Positions 13,191-25,180 of a stretch of 64,000 nucleotides of DNA are shown piece after piece. The stretch spans positions 131,845,917-131,909,916 of the forward strand of contig CP136066.1 of assembly GCA_032622095.1 (NCBI GenBank). The letters run 5' to 3'. The stretch is from Siphonodentalium dalli (lineage: Eukaryota; Mollusca; Scaphopoda; Gadilida; Siphonodentaliidae). Both the position numbers and the translations under genes were made by a program. The notes below the pieces were generated by a model, which ran no database searches, was not told the DNA's origin, and was given only the letters and a program-made list of their open reading frames with translations. Numbering within the stretch: the first letter of the stretch is position 1; each line of letters begins with the position of its first letter.

Positions 13191-14408
13191 TCCCAGTCAT
13201 TTGTACAAGCCAACCAATGAACCGACTGCAGCCATTGCAAGCGCTGCTCTATTTTGATCAGAACATGCTCTGATACTCAACAGTATGACAAGTTTCAAGT
13301 TTATTAACATCTCTCCCTATCACAATTGACATATGAGATAATTACATATAAATAAGTAATAACATAACTATGTGATGATATTTTTTGTTTTGTTATTTAA
13401 ATGTGATTCCAATTATAATCATGAATACTGTATAAGTCATCACATATTTCCCCTCCGGGTGCACAAATACAATTGTAAGCTCTCGATGTGGTTACAGCGT
13501 TTCCGTCGCGTGTTTAATATATAGTACAAGACCATAATTTGTATTTTCGTGTCCAGACTGGTACTCGTTTAACGCATGAGTGGTGCATGCAAAGCCGACA
13601 CAGTACGATCGACCTTGCTCAAGGGTCACAACTTGACACGGGGTTTGAAACAGCGAACAATCCGACAATTACTGCACGTCGCTCAAAGCGGCAAAGCCAC
13701 TATACTCTGTGAAGACTCACAATAGACCAGCGAAGAGCTGCGAACTCGCGAATACAAACCCGACATGTTGACCACTGGACCACGGAGCTCCAACTCACAT
13801 TCATCCAGCCCCGTTCCATTTTCATGTTGTCACAATCAGGTAGTGCAGGATTTCCAAAAAGCTAAAGTTTTAATGAATAAATATTGTAAGGAAGTAATTT
13901 ATTTAATAGACGAATTTTTGGGATTGTTTACTGTTCCAAATCATGCTTTCTGATGATCAAATACAGGCTTTTTTGGAGAAATATGTGCCGACAAATACCA
14001 AAAATAACCACTAAATTTGTATTCCCAAAATTTGGATAAACATACAGATGGATAATAAAAATGTCATTATACAATGTTGTGCACCATGTACAGTATGAGT
14101 TTTTTCTTGTACTCGTCCAGGTTGTGATGAAAAGTAATATTGGACTCGTCCAATAAGAGATATCTTTATTACCTCCAAGTATAGGAGAGATCGATACACA
14201 TGACATATAAATACAGTTGGATTAAAGTGGGCTCCCCTGACCAATGTGGTGGGCCGTTATGTACAAGTATGGAGAGGTGTTGGAAACCACGAGAGTGAAG
14301 CATATATGCATTTGAATGTTCACAACAGCGTTTGTTGCAGGAAAATCTGATTTGTCCAACAGATATGACAGTTAGTCGTTACAACATGCGTGGGTGTTGA
14401 GAAGATAA

Positions 14409-17400
14409 TTACAATGGACGAGACACGGGTTGCTGTACGCCATTCCTTATCATTGTGCTGAGAACGTACAGGAACTTCGCAGAATATAGTACTAGTTCCT
14501 TGAGGCAGTGAGATATGTGTTCTGTTAGGGTTTCCAGAGAACTTCCGAGGAGGGTTGCTACCAGGTCATCTCTGGCTAACGACGCAAGGTGAAAATATTC
14601 GGGTATGCCTAAACGAGAGATAATCCCTTCCCAAAAAGAGTTTCTAATAATGAGTGCGGCTGGAGAAGAGCATACGAACATGGCGTGGTCGATTTCGTTC
14701 GAGTACACTTCGCTGCAGAGATGACACACTAAATTGTTGGCATAGGTAGTCCTGTTGAGAAGCAGTACTAAGTTTTTGAGATATTTCAACATGTGAGCGT
14801 TTCCATGGAGAAGTTTCCAGACTGCCCAGTTTGATAGGGGATTAGGGTGAACTTTCCACAGAATTCGCAAGGATGGATCGGACGAAACTTTGGTCTGCCA
14901 CGAGGAAATGAACGTTCCCCTGACAGCTGCCTTCACAAGAGTTATCCACGTTGACAGTTTTGGGAAGACCCCAATGTCCAGGTAGTCGTTCAAATAGTTC
15001 AAAAGATCGTATTTGGCTAATATGGAGAACATTTCCTGTACAAAACCACTGGAGCGACTGTATAGTCTGTAGAGGTGTGCTTTCAGGACAAACAGTCGTA
15101 ATGGTAATTGATGGCCGAACGGTAGATGGATAAGACGTCCCATAAAGCAAAGTTTTTTGATATGCAGTTGATATTCAATTGGTAGAAATCCAAGAATACC
15201 TAGCGATAGCCTAGTTGACGCTCGTTTTGGGAGGGATATTCGTATTTGAGACATGTTCTGGCGGCTTTGTTCATAATGGTGATGGCGAACTTTGATAAAA
15301 AGGAACCACCTCGACACCGTAGAGAGCTCTCGGTAGAACAACAGTTTTGAGGACATTTGTCATGGTGATGGGTGTAGTCTGGTAGTGGATTTCATAAGTT
15401 TGTTATCCATGATATTGAAAAAGTTGTTCCTCATTTTTGTCGACACAGAAGAGGCGGAATTGACCTGCTTCGCAAACTTGTCCTGAATTAAACCAAGATG
15501 GGCACATTCTGTAACTTCCTGAATAGTTTGATTGCCCAACCTCCATATCCTTCCCGAGCGGTCATATGAGTTTTTATTCTCGTTGAATACAACAATTTTG
15601 CTCTTCGTGGAGGAGAATTCGAATCGCCACCGCCTGCTATATTTCACACATATGTTCAACAAGGATTCTAGACCGGATTTCGATAGCGACAGAAGAGCGA
15701 TGTCGTCGGCAGTAGTAGGAGCGCCACATGGGATATTGCAGATTCTTAGTCCGTATGGAGAAGTTGCTAGTTCGTTAAGTAGGTCGTCTATGGAGACAAG
15801 ATAGCAGAGAGGTGACAGAACGCCACCTTGTCGAGTAGATTGCAGTATTTTGAAACTTTGCGACATGCGGCCGTCATATAGTACTTTGCTAGTCACATCC
15901 GAATGGATGTTCTCCAACAAACTGACAAAGTGTGGCGAAAATCCGAGCTGAATGAATTTGTACAGGAGGCCAGTGTGCCATACTTTATCAAAGGCTTTCT
16001 TGGAGTCAAGGAAGGCAACATATAAATTGGAGTTATTGTCTTTGGCATATGATACAGATTCCGTGAGAATGAATGACGTCATCGAACAGCTGATACCCTT
16101 CTGAAAACCCATTTGTTGTGCATTCGGAAATCGTTTCATTTGGTGGCTTTGAAGAAGACGGCTCAACAGAATGGACTCGAATAGTTTGTATAGGACCGAT
16201 AGAAGTGTTATAGCACGGTAACTATCAGGATATGTCGGTGGTTTATGCGGTCCTTTGTATAACGGAATGACTATTCCTTCTTTCATCGTTGGTGGAATCC
16301 ACCCCATGCGGAATATACCGTCATAAAAAATTATAGTCTTTTGATGCATTCTATGAAGGAAGTCGGAGCGTGCAACAAATGTTCATTCAATAAGTCATCT
16401 GCTCCACCCGCTTTGTTCTTTTTCAGTTTCCTCACATGAAGAACGATTTCGGTGAGTTCGACTGGTTGACACTGTGGGCAGTTCGGTTGCACGGGATCTT
16501 TAGCAAGAGAAACACAGCTAACAACTTCTCTGGTAACGTGGTCCTCAAACTCTGGCTCAGAGTGGGGTGGTGGATTGAACAATTCTCTGAAGTACTCAGA
16601 CCAGCCAGAAAGTGTTTCATCTGCGTCACGTGTCAGAGACCCATTGAATTCCATAACCGATCCGATTTGAGAGACATGCGAACGGTTTCGGTTGATAGAC
16701 CGCCAGAAGGACGTTTGGTTGGAGGCAGCGTCGCACTCAAGTTTGTTTTGTTGATCGGATAGGTACGCATTGAACGCAGAGCGATGAGCTTTCCTAAAAG
16801 TCCTTTTAGCGTCTTTATACTGAACATACGTGGAGGAGGTAAATAATCGTGGGCGACCAGCAAGCGACCACAATTTGTATTTTGACTTGCAATCAGAGCT
16901 CAGACTGCTGAGTTGTTTATTCCAGTATGGTTTCAAGTGTGCGTGGTAGGACATTGGAGGGATAGTCTTTTCTGCGCTATCAATTAAAATGTCGACACAA
17001 TTGCGATAATACGAATCAAGGTCATTTTTGTCGTTTATCTCTTTGGTCAGTAACGGTTTGCACAGGGAAGTTAGATTGTCTTGATAAGACTTCATGTATT
17101 CACATTTCCAGCGATATTTTTTCCTCGTGTAATTTGACGGTGGTTTTAGTGTAGGAGCTACATCTATACAACAGAACACTGGTCTGTGGTTTGAACTATT
17201 AGTTGCTGCATCTTCTGTGACATGAGTTTTAGATACACAATTAACCATCATGTCGGAGATGACAATGTGATCGAGCAGCGAAGGAGTCGCGCCGTCATAG
17301 TAAGGGACGTATGAGAAGTCACTGCCAGTACAAGATGATAATGTAGTGAGTGCTGTCAGGTTGTGCAGTTCGAAGAAGGCATATAATGCTCTAGCACGTG

Positions 17401-17923
17401 GACACGTTAAACTTGAAAGTATCGTTCTATAGTTTTTCCCCAAATTCGCATTCATATCTCCCAGTAATATCACAGGACCATTCGGTTCCAGGCGTGAGGT
17501 AATGTCAGCTAAGTCTGATAAACAGTCGAGAAAATATGAAATATCGTGATTGGCACCGGGTAGATATACTTGAATCACGGAGAGAAAAGAACTATTATTC
17601 ATCTTGATCTGCAGAGAGATCATTCTATCATTTGTAGATTCAATCTCGATACACTGGATACTTTTGTGGACCAGGATAGCTATACCGTCTTTCACAAGAC
17701 AACCTCCATTCGCAGTTCGAATCGAACGACCCGGTTTCGCAATGTAAATGTAATCATGTGAGAGAAATCCGAAGGACGACAGTGAAAATTCATCAAGCCA
17801 ATGTTCAGAAATGCGGACGATCTGGAAATAGCCCGATGCCAGCATATCACTTAAATGGGAAGCACTCCCCTTGAAACCTGTCATATTCCAGGTGCATATA
17901 TTCAGCTTATTTGTAATAGCCAT
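14409..17923 (-). pseudogene. LINE ORF2: endonuclease-reverse transcriptase, broken
   Basis: In family members this protein nicks target DNA and copies element RNA onto the nick. The start ATG (17923-17921) opens MAITNKLNICTWN. The AP-endonuclease domain fills residues 1-250: E40 in SEHWL, D156/N158 in GDMNAN, DH in LLDHIVIS, and SNHRPV (about 244-249) in place of the usual SDHxPV. The reverse transcriptase follows, with FLDSKKAFDKVWH (motif A), TRQGGVLSPL (motif B) and TTADDIALLS (motif C, with T where an aromatic is common). The C-terminal part (15359-14409) ends in a C-x2-C-x9-H-x4-C knuckle (CHLC...H...C). A single-base frameshift near 16335-16345, in a T-rich run, joins endonuclease to RT, and an in-frame TGA lies at 15362-15360 between RT and the C-terminal domain. 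Otherwise about 1,170 codons stay open, so decay is recent. Confidence 0.88.
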
Positions 17924-17972
17924 TGTTTGTTGAGCTGGGAGCTTCTGAGTACCAAGCCCTGCAGTAGACACC
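17907..17972 (-). pseudogene. LINE ORF1, displaced C-terminal tail
   Basis: On the far side of the 5.3-kb insertion the ORF1 frame continues with GVYCRAWYSEAPSS and ends at a TAA at 17909-17907. This places the insertion inside ORF1, 20-odd codons from its end. The tail overlaps the ORF2 start: the ORF2 ATG is at 17923-17921, so the two frames share 17 nt (17907-17923). A short overlap of this kind suggests reinitiation or termination-coupled translation in the intact family, which is inference. Confidence 0.75.
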
Positions 17973-20571
17973 AGGGGTGCTATTCACCGACTGGGTTTAT
18001 AATATAGTCCAGGTAGTTTTACGAGGCGACGCTCAATGCGAAGCTATCGGTGGACATGTCGATGGGAAGACATCGCCGCGCCATATAGGATTATCCAATC
18101 AAGGTGATTGGCGTCAATCATAGATTGACCACCGGTCACATAAACATGCTGCGTGTAACAGTACACGTTTGTACACATTTCAACAATGAGCAACCGAGGA
18201 AAAGGACGTGGGGCAAAATATACCACCGACGACATGGGGGGGGTCTACAAATAAAATCCGTATATAGGGCCGGGGTGGGTGGGTGCTCCAGAGGCCGAAA
18301 CAATCGTGCTTGTAATTTTTTTCTCCAAAATGGGTTTTTTCAAACAATTTACAAGTACTGACCATGTAATGTTGTTTGTAAGCATGTTAGTATCATGTTT
18401 GTTGGCATGTGGCTATATAGACAGCAATAGTGACTATTTAGCCTCAGATTTAGCAACATTCTGGATTTAACAGGATCCCGTCCCACTTCTCAGTGGAAAA
18501 CCGTAATTTAGTAAAAAAATCATGTATTACCCAGTTGTATTACCCGAATAAAAGTAATAAAAAAAAATGTATCACACATACTACATGGTGAATACTCAAT
18601 GATGACTATATATCATTAACCCGATTGTTGCATAACATGAAATTGAAAAGGGTATCTCATAAATTTATAATGTCTGAAATACTCACGGTGTCTTGTTCTG
18701 GCATGCAATCAAATTCATTCCTTTTGGTTATTTCTCATCTTGAATGATTGCAAGTAATGTTAATTTGCAGCACTTATCCAAATAAAACTGAATTGGTTAT
18801 GCTGAATGACCGTTACTGTTTATTGTTCAGACAATCCCAACTGAAGGTGACGCTATTCTCCTTGAATTTACGAACTTCGTCTTGAAGCTTAAATACTGCC
18901 CAACAAGACTAAACTACAATACTAATTGTATACTGTTATCGCTTACAAATAGATGCACTGAAATAATGTGATGCATTCAGATGCTTTGAGAAATGACATT
19001 CTTCAATGTCTTCATCTGACTGAGACTATACTGCAGACTCTAGTGCAGAAATATACATACAAATGGTTGAGTTATAATAATGCAAAATGTGTTTACGGGT
19101 GGAACCAAGTTGGTAGCTCTGGTATGCATCGACAGGCAAAACCTGTGATATGCAGTAATATCTGCACACATCCTTCCCGTATCATTCAGGTCTATCACCA
19201 TACCAAACCACTTCAAAATTCGACAACTCTTATATGGCAAAAACTTTGTACGGATTGAATTTCATAAATAGGGCCCATGGATAACTCTGGTAGGCATTGG
19301 TACTCACAATCCGTGATATTATGCATATTCGTTCCCCATTTCTGGTTCATCACATGTCATAGAGCATCAAAATATGACAACCGACTCTTGAGGTATGATG
19401 CAAAATGTGTGTACGGACGGACGCACGGACGGGTCGAGACGTCAACTTATACCCGCCGACTAATATCGGGGGTATAATAACCATATATCTATGTGTATAC
19501 CTAACCAAAACAATTTCCCTCCTCACCCACCCCGGTGGATAAGACTAAAGAGTTCTTTGATCATGCACAAATAATTGTAGAACCCCTGACCTGTTTACCA
19601 CTATTTACACTGGCCAGTGTTCTCTGTCAGACTAAACACGCTCGATATATTAAGGCTATAATGCGGTCTAGGGCAATTTGTGACATACAGTGTACCTACA
19701 CAATGCTTTATTATTGTTGTTAGATACTGGAAACACCAGGAAACACCTGGAAATACAGTTTATTTTTCGTTTTTCTGACCTGTGCTTTACCGATTAAGGA
19801 TGTTATTGCTTGAGTCTTAATTTTACACACATTGCACCAAAAAGGGATAGTGGAATGGATTGAAAAGCAGTTAACACAGTTATTGAAGAACGGCTAAAAA
19901 ACTCTGAAATTTTGATAAAAACATGAGATAGGGGGTGGGTCCCTAACATTTGGAGGAACAAATTTGGACAAATGGTGTGGTGGGTCCCTCGGGGTCGGAA
20001 AAAAAACTTTTTGGGCCCTATATGTGCAATTGTTTTCCACCCCCCCCCCCCCCCCACTGCCGACGAGCATAACACTTTTTTCGGCATTGTGGAGAGGAGA
20101 ATCAAAATATTAAAGAACAAAGAAACCGGCACAATTCACCAGCGCCGGAAAAATGATGCATGGAAAGAAATTTCTTTGGAAATAGCAGGGAAATATCCAA
20201 ACAGAACCAAAACACAAACAAAATTCTTCTGAGACGTTATCATCTTGGCTCTTCATTTTCACACTGTGCTAATTAAAAAACCTCATTAATATCATTGAAA
20301 CTCATTCTGCAGATACATAAACGCAAGCATGAGTCTCCACACAATTGTACCCAAACATTATACCGCTACACATGCCGATTGTGGCCGGTGAGTGTTCATG
20401 AATTGGTCGTAAGACGGCGTCAATTGACAAGTGACAAATCTGATAGATTGGATCAATCACACCATCGACAGCGTGTGTCGTTTGCGCTAAAGCAAAGATA
20501 CCTTTGCGTTCAGCCGCTACCATATAAACTACCTGGTTTATAAAATAGTCTCGCTTGGTGAATAGCACCCC
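17973..20571 (+). mobile_element. Left arm of the palindromic pair
   Basis: Full-length TIR element: the left TIR is GGGGTGCTATTCACC followed by TATAGTCCAGGTAGTTTTAC, and the right TIR is the complement of GGGGTGCTATTCACCAAGCG with TATTTTATAAACCAGGTAG. Inside are a CGGACGGACG-type tract with GGGGGTATAA (19420-19475), and a C-run next to GGGCCCTATATGTGCAATTG (20010-20056). A part of this sequence (about 19070-20056) recurs at 52905-54487. An antisense frame of 95 codons (20589-20302) begins inside the TIR and is matched in the other arm, but it resembles no protein I know. Confidence 0.82.
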
Positions 20572-20572
20572 T

Positions 20573-20665
20573 GGGGTGCTATTCACCAAGCGAGACTATT
20601 TTATAAACCGCTACCATATAAACTACCTGGTTTATAAAATAGTCTCGCTTGGTGAATAGCACCCC
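20573..20665. mobile_element. 93-bp TIR-only mini-unit at the palindrome centre
   Basis: GGGGTGCTATTCACC runs through about 40 bp of TIR into its own inverted copy, with no internal sequence beyond a short TACCATATAAACTACC segment. It is bounded by the same termini as the big arms and separated from each by one T. It could be a deletion derivative caught between two inserting copies, or the trace of an aberrant transposition that created the palindrome. Confidence 0.8.
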
Positions 20666-20666
20666 T

Positions 20667-23307
20667 GGGGTGCTATTCACCAAGCGAGACTATTTTATAA
20701 ACCAGGTAGTTTATATGGTAGCGGCTGAACGCAAAGGTATCTTTGCTTTAGCGCAAACGACACACGCTGTCGATGGTGTGATTGATCCAATCTATGAGAT
20801 TTGTCACCTGTCAATTGACGCCGTCTTACGACTAATTCACGAACACTCACCGGCCACAATCGGCATGTATAGCGGTATAATGTTTTGGTATAATTGTGTG
20901 GAGACTCATGCTTGCGTTTATATATCTGCAGAATGAGTTTCAATGATATTAATGAGGTTTTTTTTAATTAGCACAGTGTGAAAATGAAGAGCCAAGAAGA
21001 TAACGTCTCAGAAGAATTTTGTTTGTGTTTTGGTTCTGTTTGGATATTTCCCTGCTATTTCCAAATAAATTTCTTTCCATGCATCATTTTTCCGGCGCTG
21101 GTGAATGGTGCAGGTTTCTTTGTTCTTTAATATTTTGATTCTTCTCTCCACAATGCCCAAAAAAGTGTTACGCTCGTCGGCAGTGGGGGGGGGGGGGGTC
21201 TGGAAAACAATTGCACATATAGGGCCCAAAAAGTTTTTTTTCCGACCCCGAGGAACCCACCACCCCATTTGTGCAAATTTGTTCCTCCAAATGTTAGGGA
21301 CCCACCCCCTTTCTCATGTTTTTATCAAAATTTCAGAGTTTTTTAGCCCTTCTTCAATAACTGTGTTAACTGCCTTTCAATCCCATTCCACTATCCTTTT
21401 TTTGGTGCAAAGTGTGTAAAATTAAGACTCAAGCAATAACATCCTTAATCGGTAAAGCACAGGTCAGAAAAACGAAAAATAAACTGTATTTCCAGGTGTT
21501 TCCTGGTGTTTCCAGTATCTAACAACAATAATAAAGCATTGTGTAGGTACACTGTATGTCACAAATTGCCCTAGACCGTAGTATAGCCTTAATATATCGA
21601 GCGTGTTTAGTCTGACAGAGAACACTGGCCAGTGTAAATAGTAGTAAACAGGTCAGGGGTTCTACAATTATTTGTGCATGATCAAAGAACTCTTTAGTCT
21701 TATTCACCAGGGTGGGTGAGTATGGGATTTGTGTTGGTTAGGTATACACATAGATATATGGTTATTATACCCCCGATATTAGTCGGCGGGTATATAGTTG
21801 ACGTCTCGAGCCGTCCGTGTGTCCGTCCGTACAAACATTTTGCATCATAACTCAAGAGTCGGTTGTCATATTTTGATGCTCTATGACATGTGACGGACCA
21901 GAAATGGGGAACGAATATGCATAATATCACGGATTGTGAGTTTCAATGCCTACCAGAGTTATCCATGGGCCCTATTTATGAAATTCAATCCGTACAAAGT
22001 TTTTGCCATATAAGTTGAAGTGTCGGTTGTCGAATTTTGAAGTGGTTTGGTATGGTGATAGACCTGAATGATACGGGAATGATGTGTGCATATATTACTG
22101 CATATCACAGGTTTTGCCTGTCGATGCATACCAGAGCTACCAACTTGGTTCCATCCGTAAACACATTTTGCATTATTATAACTCAACCATTTGTATGTAT
22201 ATTTGTGCACTAGAGTCTGCAGTATAGTCTCAGTCAGATTTTATTCTTGATTTTAGTTTGAACTTTGAAGAATGTCATTTCTCAAAGCATCTGAATGCAT
22301 CACATTATTTCAGTTCATATATTTGTAAGCGATAACAGTATACAATTAGTATTGTAGTTTAGTCTTGTTGAGCAGTATTTAAGCTTCAAGATGAAGTTCG
22401 TAAATTCAAGGAGAATAGCGCCACCTTCAGTTGGGATTGTCTGAACAATAAACAGTAACGGCCATTCATCATAACCAATTCAGTTTTATTTGGATAAGTG
22501 CTGCAAATTAACATTACTTGCAATCATTAAAAAGATGAGAAATAACCAGAAGGAATGAAATTGATTGCATGCCGGAACAAGACAGTATTTCAGACATTAG
22601 AAATTTATGAGATACCCTTTTCAATTTCATGTTATGCAACAATCGGGTCAATGATATCTAGTCATCATTGAGTATTCACCATGTAGTATTTGTGATACAT
22701 TTTTTTTTTATTTTATTACTTTTATTCGGGTAATACAACTGGGTAATACATTAATTTTTTTTCACTAAATTACGGTTTTCCACTGAGAAGTGGGACGGGA
22801 TCCTGTGATATCCAGAATCTTGCTAAATCTGAGGCTAAATAGTCACTATAGATGTCCATATAGCCATATGCCAACAAACATGATACTAACATGCTTACAA
22901 ACAACATTACATGGTCAGTAGTTGTAAATTGTTTGAAAAAAAAACCCATTTTAGAAAAAAAATTACAAGCACGATTGTTTCGGCCTCTGGATCACCCACC
23001 CACCCCGGCCCTATATACGGATTATTTTTTGTAGAACCCCTTATGTCGTCGGTGGTATATTTTGCCCCACGTCCTTTTCCTCGGTTGCTCATTGTTGAAA
23101 TGTGTACAAACGTGTACTGCTACACGCAGCATGTTTATGTGACCGGTGGTCAATCTATGATTGACGCCAATCACCTTGATTGGATAATCCTATATGGCGC
23201 GGCGATGTCTTCCCATCGATATGTCCACCGATAGCTTCGCATTGAGCGTCGCCTCGTAAAACTACCTGGACTATATTATATATATATATATATCTTTATA
23301 GCACCCC
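20667..23307 (-). mobile_element. Right arm of the palindromic pair
   Basis: Reverse complement of the left arm, 2.64 kb. Its outer TIR has been altered: the stretch CACCGACTGGGTTTATAA of the left arm is replaced by a TA run (23278-23293) before AGCACCCC. The 95-codon frame (20649-20936) mirrors the one in the left arm with five amino-acid changes. Other visible differences are TA or poly-A length changes near 22920-22960 and a G/C-run change at 21184-21200. Confidence 0.82.
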
Positions 23308-23308
23308 T

Positions 23309-24198
23309 GCGGGCCAGAAACGATTGTCAAGTAGTGGGATGCTTTCGTCTTTTGATACATTTAAACGAGCACTCACAGTCCCAATTCTGGAACTAGTGAT
23401 GAGCTTCAAGAACGTTGGCTCGATACCTCTTTCAGAGAGAAAGTGAGCGAGGCCATTCTCTGTAGAACTTTCATCGATACCGCCCACGAAAAGACGCACT
23501 GTTCTTGTCCGGTGGACGCCTGAGAATCCATTTCGGTCATTATCTGAACGAGGATTCCTGTCAGAAATACGTGCGGTTTTGCGACTGGGGTCCCTCTTTA
23601 ATGCCGCGGGACGTCTGTCGTTCCGTATTAGAGTTTCGATTTGCCTCGGTGCGCTCAGAGCATCGGCATAAGAATAAGGCGGACCGTCAGTGTTCACATG
23701 CTCAGCATGTTGTCGAGGAGGGGGTCTTTGTGTAGGATAATCTATACTACATTCGCCATGTGTTGACAAATTATGAGCAGGATCGTCACTGTCCACGGAT
23801 GCTCGTTGTATATCGCTGTAGTTGTCGATGAACTTGAATATTTCTGACATATGTTTGCCAGCCTCTGGTTCGGTTATTACTTTAATGGGAGAAGGTTTTA
23901 TACGAACAGGGGTGCGTTTAGAGTTGGAGTAATCATCGCTATTGATCGAGAGATTTACTTCACAGACATTCAGATTTGCACTGTTGTTCGACGTATTGAG
24001 CTTCGAGTCTATATGGACAGATTTGTCAGCATCAACATGAAGTTTTGCCTGTTTGTTAGAATCACATTTTGGGTTCATGTTGGCTGTTACAGGAGAAACA
24101 GAGTTGTACACACGTTCACTTGAGTTCTCGGGGGATGTGGAGGGCCTAATGACAGAGCAACTCCGCTTCGCGTGTGTTTCGAATGGAGATATTTTCAT
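23309..24198 (-). pseudogene. LINE ORF1 (RRM-like nucleic-acid-binding protein), main part
   Basis: About 295 codons stay open on the minus strand. The N-terminal two thirds is Ser/Asn/Lys-rich and low in complexity. The C-terminal third has RTVRLFVGGIDESS, an RNP2-like first strand of an RRM fold, and ends at FWPAG, similar to the conserved W-P-x-G-V end of many CR1/L2-type ORF1 proteins. Family role: RNA-binding chaperone of the retrotransposition particle. The frame is cut at 23309 by the TIR insertion and resumes at 17972. The only ATG (24198-24196) and the next two codons lie in the flanking direct repeat, not in the LINE, so the natural N-terminus is missing. Confidence 0.75.
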
Positions 24199-24463
24199 TG
24201 TAGATCGTTATATTTCTGTCGTCAGATCGTTTGATCTCATATCATGTTAGTGATTCAAACGTCAAACAATGTATTTTGAGATGTTTTTTTATAATAAAAT
24301 AACTGTTGGTGAATGTTTTTAACAAAACTGCATGCGTGCACGACCTCGCTAATTCAACCAACCTTGTACCTGCGATTCAAGGAATACACGTTCAACAAAT
24401 AAAAATACAGTACCAGCTACTCATGCACCCAGATATACTCAACTAATTATATATATATATATA

Positions 24464-25180
24464 TCTATTATATATTTTGGAAGATCTGTGTGTCTGTGTG
24501 TGTGTGTGTGATCGCGATGGACTCGAAAACGACCGAGCCGATTTCGATAAAACATGGTATGTGGGGGTATTTTCTGTCGGGAAGTGGCATAGGCCTATTA
24601 ATTTTCAGATCCGAGCTCAACTTTTCACGTGCCGAGGTCAAATCTGTTTTTACGCCGTTTTGCGCTAATATATTTCAGTTCGATGCTCACAAATCGATTC
24701 GATATAGCGCGAATAATAAATTGCCAGTCATATTATTTGCACGGTTATAATCTGTGGCGCTTCATCTTTCCAATGATGTATCACACGCCTGTGTACGTTT
24801 AAAGTTTCTACCTTAATTATCGGGAAGAACACAGGACCATGCTTCGTTCATCGAAAAACATTGCGTAAATATATTACGCCATCAACAGATCGTGACGTGA
24901 TCGCGTTAACTCTTAATTAACCGGCCGATGTCGCGTTAACTCATCACCGGCCGAGGTATCCGCAAATGACATTGTGCTATATATCTCGGAAACGGGTGGA
25001 GCTATCGACTTGAAATTTGGTATGTGAATGTATCTTGCCCCGGATACGAATTTTATCGGGTCGCCGAGCCCGTGCGGCGCCAGCTTCGCGCATGCGCAGA
25101 CCAGATCTCGGAAACGGGTGGAGCTATCGACTTGAAATTTGGTTTTTTAATAGCCCGGACGTAGTCGGGTCACCTTCTAG
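24464..25180 (+). mobile_element. Non-autonomous Helitron (717 bp)
   Basis: Starts TCTATTATATATTTTGG and ends in a short GC hairpin (CCCGGACGTAGTCGGG) ten bases before CTAG; it is flanked by A at 24463 and T at 25181. TC at the 5' end, hairpin plus CTRR at the 3' end, insertion between A and T and no target duplication are the standard Helitron signature. The host (TA)n run continues on both sides. Internal landmarks include a TG microsatellite at 24487-24509 and GGGTGGAGCTATCGACTTGA twice. No Rep/helicase frame is present, so mobility would depend on an autonomous relative. Confidence 0.9.

Larger units (their letters stand above)
12315..14158 (+). repeat. 1,844-bp direct repeat, copy A (partner 24189-27622)
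   Basis: Begins at ATATTTTCATTGTA and ends at CCAATAAGA. It matches 24189-27622 in the same orientation with scattered single-base differences, except that copy B carries two Helitrons where copy A has a (TA)n run (12571-12619), and copy A lacks about 27 bp next to that run. Its right end touches the 3' end of the minus-strand LINE at 14159. It contains a fold-back element at 12850-13190. The terminal 400 bp (13765-14158) has no recognisable coding content. In position it behaves as a giant target-site duplication, although a tandem duplication with a LINE at the junction fits equally well. Confidence 0.9.
17973..23307. mobile_element. 5.3-kb palindromic pair of TIR elements inside a LINE
   Basis: Two ~2.6-kb elements stand head to head (17973-20571 and 20667-23307) around a 93-bp TIR-only unit (20573-20665). 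The shared terminus is AGGGGTGCTATTCACC; inner parts of the TIR include ACTATTTTATAAACCAGGTA. Single T bases separate the three units. The arms are reverse complements over their whole length but differ by scattered substitutions and homopolymer or TA-run indels. No transposase is recognised, so the element is non-autonomous. The flanking LINE ORF1 tells where the insertion fell, but the target duplication is at most 2 bp and cannot be resolved by eye. Superfamily unassigned. Confidence 0.85.
14159..24188 (-). mobile_element. CR1/L2-like non-LTR retrotransposon (LINE), 5'-truncated and interrupted
   Basis: A minus-strand LINE with ORF1 (RRM-like), an overlapping ORF2 (endonuclease, reverse transcriptase, C-terminal zinc knuckle) and a ~250-bp 3' tail ending AATAAAGATATC. 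The body is about 4.7 kb after subtracting the TIR pair inserted at 17973-23307. Its ends are defined by the breakpoints of the 1.84-kb direct repeats. The 5' end lies inside ORF1, so the element is truncated. There is no poly(A) tail. A frameshift and a stop in ORF2 make this copy non-functional. Clade assignment rests on motif appearance only. Confidence 0.85.

Noticed and set aside
14951-15133. Plus-strand frames across 14.8-17.8 kb
   Set aside because: They are antisense shadows of LINE ORF2, whose minus-strand frame holds the endonuclease and RT motifs.
20302-20936. 95-codon frames in both palindrome arms as a conserved gene
   Set aside because: They begin inside the TIR, mirror each other only because the arms do, and most differences between them change amino acids, so there is no sign of protein-level selection.
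17973-23307. Palindrome as a sequencing or assembly fold-back artefact
   Set aside because: The arms differ by scattered substitutions, homopolymer changes, a TA-run replacement and five amino-acid changes in the matched 95-codon frame, and a distinct 93-bp unit lies at the centre.
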